Assembly (NCBI GenBank): GCA_938024995.1
Contig: CALJDU010000069.1
Coordinates: 1-64,000 of the forward strand
Reading direction: 5' to 3'
DNA length: 64,000 nt
Source of the DNA: an uncultured bacterium
GTDB lineage: Bacteria; Myxococcota_A; Polyangia; Polyangiales; Houyiibacteriaceae
Shown piece by piece: positions 58,878 through 64,000 of this stretch. The position numbers were made by a program, and so were the translations under genes. How positions within the stretch are numbered: the stretch's first letter is position 1; each line of letters begins with the position of its first letter. Under the pieces are notes generated by a model. It ran no database searches. It was given only the letters and a program-made list of their open reading frames with translations, and was not told the origin of the DNA.

Positions 58878-59009
58878 CTGGTGAGAGAACGTGTGGTTTC
58901 TATGTGGGGCGCGCCACGGTGAGGCGCAACGGTGAAGCACACGGACAGGGACCAAGAGTCTCGTGCCCAAGTGCTCGTCGTCAGAACGGTCGAGCGAGAG
59001 AGCGAGCGG

Positions 59010-60272
59010 CTACGCGAGTTCCGCTTCCGCTTCCTTCTTCTCATAGACAATGAGGGGCTTCTCACCTTTGGTGATGACCTCTTCTCCAACGACCACCTCT
59101 TTGATGCCAATCTCAGAGGGGACGTCGTACATGATGTCGAGCATCGAGTGCTCCATGATGGCGCGGAGCCCGCGCGCACCCGCTTTGCGGTCCAGGGCGG
59201 CACGAGCCACTGACTGAAGCGCAGGCGTCGAGAAGGAGAGCTTCACGCCGTCCATCTCGAAGAGCTTCGCGTACTGCTTGACGAGCGCGTTCTTCGGCTT
59301 CGTGAGGATGTCGACAAGTGCGTCCTCGCTGAGCTCGTGGAGCGTCGCGATGACCGGGAGTCGACCAATGAACTCGGGGATGAGACCCGCCTTGAGGAGA
59401 TCCTCGGGCTGCACCTTCTCAAGGAGCTCGCCGATCTTCTTGTCGCGCTGGGACGGGATGTCCGCACCGAAGCCGAGCGTCTTCTCACCGATACGTCGCT
59501 CGATCACTTGGTCGAGGCCGACAAAGGCGCCGCCACAGATGAACAAGATGTTCGAGGTGTCGATCTGAAGGAAGTCCTGCTGCGGGTGCTTCCGGCCGCC
59601 CTTCGGCGGGACGTTCGCGACCGTGCCCTCAATGATCTTGAGGAGGGCCTGCTGGACACCTTCACCGCTGACGTCGCGCGTGATCGAGGGGTTGTCGCCC
59701 TTTCGCGCGACCTTGTCGATCTCATCGATGTAGACGATCCCGCGCTGCGCCCGCTCGACATCATGGTCCGCGTTCTGGAGCAGCTGGACGATGATGTTCT
59801 CGACGTCTTCGCCGACGTACCCCGCTTCGGTCAGCGTGGTCGCGTCCGCGATCGCGAACGGCACGTTGAGGATCCGCGCGAGGGTCTGCGCGAGGAGGGT
59901 CTTGCCGGAACCGGTCGGCCCGAGCAGGAGGATGTTCGACTTTTGAAGCTCGACATCGTCAGCGGCCAGTTTGCTGTCGATGCGCTTGTAGTGGTTGTGC
60001 ACCGCGACGGAGAGGATCTTCTTCGCGCGGGACTGTCCGATCACGTACTCGTCCAGGATCTCTTTGATCTCGGCGGGCTTGGGGAGCGGAGCGCCGGAGG
60101 CGAGCGAATCTTCGCGATCCACCTCCTCGGCGATGATGTCGTTACACAGACCAATGCACTCATCGCAGATGTAGACCGTGGGGCCTGCGATCAGCTTCTT
60201 CACTTCCTTCTGGGATTTACCGCAGAAGGAGCACTGGAGATTTCCTTGGGTGTCGTCTCGTCTACGATCCAC
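59010..60272 (-). CDS. clpX: ATP-dependent Clp protease ATP-binding subunit ClpX
   Basis: A 420-residue ClpX. The N-terminal C4 zinc domain is complete (C14, C17, C36 and C39 in CSFC and CDEC). The AAA+ module has Walker A GPTGSGKTLL, the IDEIDK Walker B and sensor residues. It unfolds substrates for ClpP. The start is GTG with weak ribosome-site features. It lies 259 bases after clpP, a wider gap than usual; a hairpin beyond clpP suggests clpX-lon can be transcribed separately. Confidence 0.97.
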   Translation of the reverse strand: MDRRRDDTQGNLQCSFCGKSQKEVKKLIAGPTVYICDECIGLCNDIIAEEVDREDSLASGAPLPKPAEIKEILDEYVIGQSRAKKILSVAVHNHYKRIDSKLAADDVELQKSNILLLGPTGSGKTLLAQTLARILNVPFAIADATTLTEAGYVGEDVENIIVQLLQNADHDVERAQRGIVYIDEIDKVARKGDNPSITRDVSGEGVQQALLKIIEGTVANVPPKGGRKHPQQDFLQIDTSNILFICGGAFVGLDQVIERRIGEKTLGFGADIPSQRDKKIGELLEKVQPEDLLKAGLIPEFIGRLPVIATLHELSEDALVDILTKPKNALVKQYAKLFEMDGVKLSFSTPALQSVARAALDRKAGARGLRAIMEHSMLDIMYDVPSEIGIKEVVVGEEVITKGEKPLIVYEKKEAEAELA

Positions 60273-60531
60273 TCAGCGACTCGTTCGGTTTGGGCTTCGG
60301 GAAGACATGGATAGCAAGGGGGTGTGACAGGGTGATGGAATGTCGTTGGAAAAAGAGCCTCAGCCCTCTTCAGCGGCTTCGATTGAAGTGGACGAAACCG
60401 ACCAAACCCCTCCCAAAACGTTGCTGGGATGAGTCTAGCGCCCGGCCATTTGGGGGGCAAGGTATGGACGGCGCCGTTCCTCGCTGGAGGGCACCAAAAG
60501 ACAAACGGAAAGCGACGCTTTCGTGTTCCCG
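60273..60531. other. clpP-clpX spacer
   Basis: 259 bases without a coding frame. Apart from the hairpin at 60508-60522, I see only short purine runs. It probably holds the promoter for clpX; no clear -35/-10 pair stands out. Confidence 0.4.
60508..60522 (-). terminator. Hairpin immediately downstream of clpP
   Basis: GAAAGC (60508-60513) and GCTTTC (60517-60522) form a 6-base stem with a 3-base loop, ten bases past the clpP stop. On the minus strand it is followed by CGTTTGTCTTTT, a usable U-tract. Confidence 0.5.
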
Positions 60532-61158
60532 TCAGCTCCCGCGCGGGGTTTTGCGGTGAGAAATCACCTCATCGATGATGCCGTAGTCCCGCGCCTCGGT
60601 TGGCGAAAGAAAATTGTCTCGCTCGATGTCTTTGCTGATTTGCTCCGGATCGCGCCCGGTGTGAACAGAGAGCAGCCGCGTCATCTCTTTTTTGAGGGTC
60701 AAGATCTCGTTCATGTGGATCTCGACATCCGAAGCCTGGCCGCGAACGCCGCCGAGCGGCTGGTGGATCATGATCCGGCTGTTCGGGAGGGAGCGACGCA
60801 TCCCCGGATGGCCCGCCGCGAGAAGCCAGGCCGCCATCGACGCGGCTTCACCCAAGCACACGGTCGCGACCGGGCACTTGAGGTACTGCATGGTGTCGTA
60901 GATCGCGAGGCCAGCGGTGATCACGCCACCTGGGCTGTTGATGTAGAAGAGGATCTCCTTTTCGGGGTCCTCGCTCTCGAGGAAGAGCATCTGCGCGATG
61001 ATCGCGTTGGCGGTGTCGTCGTTGACCTCGGTGCCCAAGAAGACGATGCGGTCCTTGAGCAGACGACTGTAGATGTCCCACCGGCGCTCGCCGCGGTGCG
61101 TGGTCTCGACGACCATGGGGATGATCGCGGCGTGGTCTCGGTCGAGGATGCTCGTCAT
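60532..61158 (-). CDS. clpP: ATP-dependent Clp protease proteolytic subunit ClpP
   Basis: A 208-residue serine peptidase of the ClpP family, forming the tetradecamer chamber. The catalytic Ser (GEAASMAAWL) and His (PNSRIMIHQP) are present. Its ATG overlaps the tig stop by four bases (ATGA), so it is translated with trigger factor. Confidence 0.97.
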   Translation of the reverse strand: MTSILDRDHAAIIPMVVETTHRGERRWDIYSRLLKDRIVFLGTEVNDDTANAIIAQMLFLESEDPEKEILFYINSPGGVITAGLAIYDTMQYLKCPVATVCLGEAASMAAWLLAAGHPGMRRSLPNSRIMIHQPLGGVRGQASDVEIHMNEILTLKKEMTRLLSVHTGRDPEQISKDIERDNFLSPTEARDYGIIDEVISHRKTPRGS

Positions 61159-62465
61159 TCCTCTTCTCCGCTCGCGACCGCTTCAGCCGGTTCGGGAGTC
61201 GGAGGCGCGCCTTCGTGCACGGTGGCCTTGTTGAGGAGGAACTCGATCAGCCGCTCCTCGAGGACCTGGGACTCGAGCTCTTCGCGCTTCTCGCCGGAGT
61301 GCTCCACGCGGACCTTCGCGATGTGCTTGCCGCTCGCCTCGGCGAGCTGCTTCAGCTTCTCTTCAATGTCTTCGTCTGTGACGTTGAGCTGCTCTTGCTT
61401 CGCGAGCGCGGAGAGCAAGATGCCGGCGCGCACACGTCGCTCCGCGCGGTCATCGAGGCCGTCAAACATGCCGGGGATGGCTCCGCCGAAGCCCTGCATC
61501 ATTTGGTAGAGCTCATACATCATCATTTGGCGCTGCTGCGCGACCATCGAAGCGGGGACGGGTACTTCGTTCTGCGCGATCAAGGCGTCGACGACCTGGT
61601 CCTTCATCGAGGCTTCTGAGCGGCGCGTCGCGTCCTCTTCGTACTTCTTGCGGATGTCGAGGCGGAGCTCGAGAAGGGTGTCGAAGTCACCGCAGTCTTT
61701 CGCGAACTCATCGTCCAGCTCGGGGAGCTGCTTTTCCTGAAGCTCAACGACCTTGGCGGCGAAGTGGACCGTCTTGCCCTTGAGCTCTTCGTTCTGGTGG
61801 TCCTCCGGGAAGGTCACATCGAACTCAGGCTCGTCGCCGACCTTCTGTCCGGTGAACGCGGTCTCGAAGTCTTCCAGCAAGGTGTCCGTGCCGAGCTCGA
61901 TCTTGCGCGCCTCGGCGCCCATCTCTTCGCGGACCTCGCCGTCCACGCTCACGACGTAGTCGACGGTCAGGATGTCGCCCGCCTTGGACGCGCGCGCCGG
62001 CTCCGGCACGACCAGGTCGGCTTGCTCGTTGCGCATGCGGTCGATCGCGTTGTCGATCGCCTCGTCATCGATCGCGGAGAGATCACGCCAGACCTCCAGG
62101 CCGTTCGTCTCCACCTTCTCGATGGTCGGCCGAACCTCGATCTCAGCGGTGAAGCTGAAGGGCTCATCCTTTTTGATGTCCTTCGGTGTGACCTTGGGCT
62201 CCGCGACGATCTGGATGTCGTGCTCCATGACCGCGCTTCGAAGACCCTCTTCCACCAACGCGCCGCTCACGTCTTGGTGAACCTGCTTGGCGTAGAGCTG
62301 CTTGATGACCTTGGTCGGCACCTTCCCTTTACGGAAGCCGCGAATACGCGCGGTGCGTCCAATGATCTTGTAAGTGGAGTCGAGATCCTTTTTGACCCGT
62401 TCCCAGGGCACCTCAACCGTCACTTCGACCAGCACTGGGCTGAGCTCGTTTACCCGCGATTCCAC
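61155..62465 (-). CDS. tig: Trigger factor
   Basis: A 436-residue ribosome-bound chaperone and prolyl isomerase. The N-terminal ribosome-binding signature GFRKGKVP is present, followed by the FKBP-like isomerase domain (about 160-240) and the C-terminal helical arms. I start it at GTG 62465, because GGGAG lies six bases upstream; TTG at 62471 would leave no spacing. It is the first gene of tig-clpP. Confidence 0.94.
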   Translation of the reverse strand: MESRVNELSPVLVEVTVEVPWERVKKDLDSTYKIIGRTARIRGFRKGKVPTKVIKQLYAKQVHQDVSGALVEEGLRSAVMEHDIQIVAEPKVTPKDIKKDEPFSFTAEIEVRPTIEKVETNGLEVWRDLSAIDDEAIDNAIDRMRNEQADLVVPEPARASKAGDILTVDYVVSVDGEVREEMGAEARKIELGTDTLLEDFETAFTGQKVGDEPEFDVTFPEDHQNEELKGKTVHFAAKVVELQEKQLPELDDEFAKDCGDFDTLLELRLDIRKKYEEDATRRSEASMKDQVVDALIAQNEVPVPASMVAQQRQMMMYELYQMMQGFGGAIPGMFDGLDDRAERRVRAGILLSALAKQEQLNVTDEDIEEKLKQLAEASGKHIAKVRVEHSGEKREELESQVLEERLIEFLLNKATVHEGAPPTPEPAEAVASGEEE

Positions 62466-62485
62466 ACGCAACTCCCTATCTTCAT

Positions 62486-62504
62486 GGCGCGCGGCCGGCG
62501 CGCC
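62486..62504 (-). promoter_or_regulatory. Palindrome in the tig leader
   Basis: GGCGCGC (62486-62492) and GCGCGCC (62498-62504) flank a 5-base centre, 20 bases before the tig start. It could be an operator or a leader hairpin. Confidence 0.4.
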
Positions 62505-62512
62505 GAGGGCGG

Positions 62513-62541
62513 TACGTAACGCCGGGCCCGATCCCCGTCAA
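62513..62541 (-). promoter_or_regulatory. Candidate promoter for tig-clpP
   Basis: On the minus strand TTGACG (62541-62536), a 17-base spacer and TACGTA (62518-62513) form a plausible promoter. The transcript would start near 62506, so the palindrome lies just inside the leader. The -10 match is weak. Confidence 0.35.
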
Positions 62542-62592
62542 TACGCTGTCCTTATTGGGGCGCGATTGGGCGAGTTGTGGATTGCGGATGCC

Positions 62593-63978
62593 TCAGGGGG
62601 GCGAGACGGCAGGGGCGGCGACGCGCGGGGGCTCGGGAGGAAGAGCCTGCGCGAACGCACGGAAGGTCGCGTCGACCTCCGCGCTCGCCGTCCTCGGCAG
62701 GTTGAGCGTGATGAGAACCCCGCGCCCCACATGGGCGGCTTGGTTCACATCGAGCGGATCGGCCGGAGCAGGGAGCCCGGCGAGCACTGCTTGATAGGCC
62801 TCCGCGGCTTCGGCGTCATTGTCCCAGGCGGTGAACCAGATGCAGACCGGACCGCGAGGTCCTTCATAGACCCGAAGCCGGTCGCCGCTCCAACCTTCGG
62901 CGGCGGTTCGATGGACCGTGGGGGCGGCGTTTCGTCGGACGCCAAGGAACACCGCGAGCTCGATCTCACCGAGCGTATCTTCGTCGATCTCCTGAAACCC
63001 CGCGTCGAGCGTCGTGAAACGCGGGAGCACGATCTCGTCGGGGAGCTCACCACGTGAGTACCGTTCGGGGTGAAGGATCTGCTCGGTTGAGACGGGCGGG
63101 GTGCGATGCGCTTCGTCGATCCGCCCCCATCCACCATCGCGGTAGAGCGTCGCGTTGAAGACCAGCCCGCGGCTGTAGGGCGCGACCAAGCTCTCTTTCA
63201 AGATGAGCGGTGCGCTCGAGAGCTCGCCGCCGAAGCCGCCGCTGCTGTTCTCCATCAAGGTCGCGAGCGCGCTTGGGTCTTGCGTGATCATCTCGAGACC
63301 CGCGCCCTGCCGCTCGACCGCGTACGCGAGCATCGCGAGAGTGGCGTCGCCTTCGACGACCGCGCGGAAGGCGGTATCGGCGTCGGAGTCGCGCTCCAGA
63401 TCGTAAACGTCGCCGAGCGTCAGCCGTTGGTCTTGGAGCGCGTGCACGATCTCGTGAACCAACACGACGCGCGCTTCGTCTTGGTTCCCCACCGAGCGCG
63501 TGAGGTCCTGCATCACGTCGTCCCGAACGACGAGCTTCTTGGTCTTCGGGTCGTAGTAGCCGACCACTTGTTCGCCGAGCACGCGCTCGAGCAGGTCCTT
63601 GAGGTTCACGTCTTCGGGAAGCAGCCCGAGGGCGACATAGACCTTCTTTGCAACGCTGAGCTCTTCCTCCTCCAAGCCCTCGACCAAGTGCGCGGTCATC
63701 CGCGCGCGCGAGTGCACCTCGACATCGACCGGCTCACGCAAGGTCAAGCCCCGGACGCGTTCGGCGATGCCAGAGAGCGCGCGGATCACCTGGAGTTCGC
63801 GGGAGGTCGGAGCGCGCCGACCCTCTTCAATCGCAACGGTCGCCTCGACGTCGGACGACGCGCGACGGGCGGATGAAGCTGGCGCGCTGCCCAGATTATC
63901 GGGCGTGGTCGCAGCGGGCGCGCCTCCACACGCGGTGAGCCCGGCGAGAGTAAGAACAGCGAAAAACGAGCGTTTCAC
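62593..63978 (-). CDS. Metalloprotease-like (HExxH) lipoprotein
   Basis: A 461-residue protein with a signal peptide and lipobox (LTAC). The central domain carries VLVHEIVHALQDQ, an HExxH zinc-peptidase motif, followed about 35 residues later by VEGDATLAML. That Glu could be the third zinc ligand, as in gluzincins. The region around YYDPKTKKLVV precedes it. The family is not identified by name. It probably acts at the outer membrane or periplasm. It is upstream of tig in the same direction but separated by 127 bases that contain the tig promoter candidate. Confidence 0.8.
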   Translation of the reverse strand: MKRSFFAVLTLAGLTACGGAPAATTPDNLGSAPASSARRASSDVEATVAIEEGRRAPTSRELQVIRALSGIAERVRGLTLREPVDVEVHSRARMTAHLVEGLEEEELSVAKKVYVALGLLPEDVNLKDLLERVLGEQVVGYYDPKTKKLVVRDDVMQDLTRSVGNQDEARVVLVHEIVHALQDQRLTLGDVYDLERDSDADTAFRAVVEGDATLAMLAYAVERQGAGLEMITQDPSALATLMENSSGGFGGELSSAPLILKESLVAPYSRGLVFNATLYRDGGWGRIDEAHRTPPVSTEQILHPERYSRGELPDEIVLPRFTTLDAGFQEIDEDTLGEIELAVFLGVRRNAAPTVHRTAAEGWSGDRLRVYEGPRGPVCIWFTAWDNDAEAAEAYQAVLAGLPAPADPLDVNQAAHVGRGVLITLNLPRTASAEVDATFRAFAQALPPEPPRVAAPAVSPP

Positions 63979-64000
63979 GAGGCCTCCAGGACGATCGCCA

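Overview
The window reads as a stretch of chromosome from a high-GC myxobacterium-like deltaproteobacterium (Myxococcota, perhaps near Polyangiales/Sandaracinaceae). The reasons are five Ser/Thr-kinase-fold proteins in 64 kb, several fused to PEGA or AgmX-type C-termini; many lipoproteins, some Cys-rich with MopE-like calcium-type loops; frequent GTG starts; and two full-length Lon proteases. Placement is inference. I saw no tRNA, rRNA, insertion sequence, prophage or CRISPR array. Coding density is high, and the only gene-free stretch over 300 bases is 11433-11828.

Layout. 245-11432 (minus): glutamate dehydrogenase, an orphan SctJ/YscJ-type ring lipoprotein, a pseudokinase-GYF-AgmX fusion, a DEAD-box RNA helicase, small membrane proteins, a lipoprotein and a membrane-anchored sulfatase-like protein. 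11829-14249 (plus): lon-1, closed by a strong bidirectional hairpin. 14392-20115: histidine kinase/gpsA facing an OmpR-type regulator, then a lipoprotein, a GT2 and an FHA-GGDEF diguanylate cyclase. 20188-27794: pgi, a short penicillin-binding protein, a PilT-like ATPase, MutH, and a PGRP-type amidase with an RlpA-like C-terminus. 27981-37293: a Ser/Thr kinase overlapping a degenerate CheB-CheR-PAS protein, an SppA fused to a predicted outer-membrane barrel, a TPR protein coupled to a Cys-rich lipoprotein, and another kinase. 37304-47407: mutS2, a kinase divergent from the mutL-miaA-AcpH-like operon, and a PEGA-repeat kinase. 47450-51704: a glycan/lipid modification cluster. 51746-56217: proB, a WecA/MraY-like transferase, hypotheticals. 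56349-63978: the classical tig-clpP-clpX-lon proteostasis block and a metalloprotease-like lipoprotein.

Most interesting reading: the window encodes MutH (with an apparent CTG start) and also a MutL whose C-terminal endonuclease motifs are all missing. Together these imply E. coli-style MutH-dependent mismatch repair outside the gammaproteobacteria. Other candidates are the kinase/pseudo-CheBR pair, the pseudokinase next to an orphan T3SS-type ring lipoprotein, the barrel-SppA fusion, and a 31-bp inverted repeat with A/G-only mismatches around a 105-bp spacer, one arm of which carries a gene's ribosome site and start codon.
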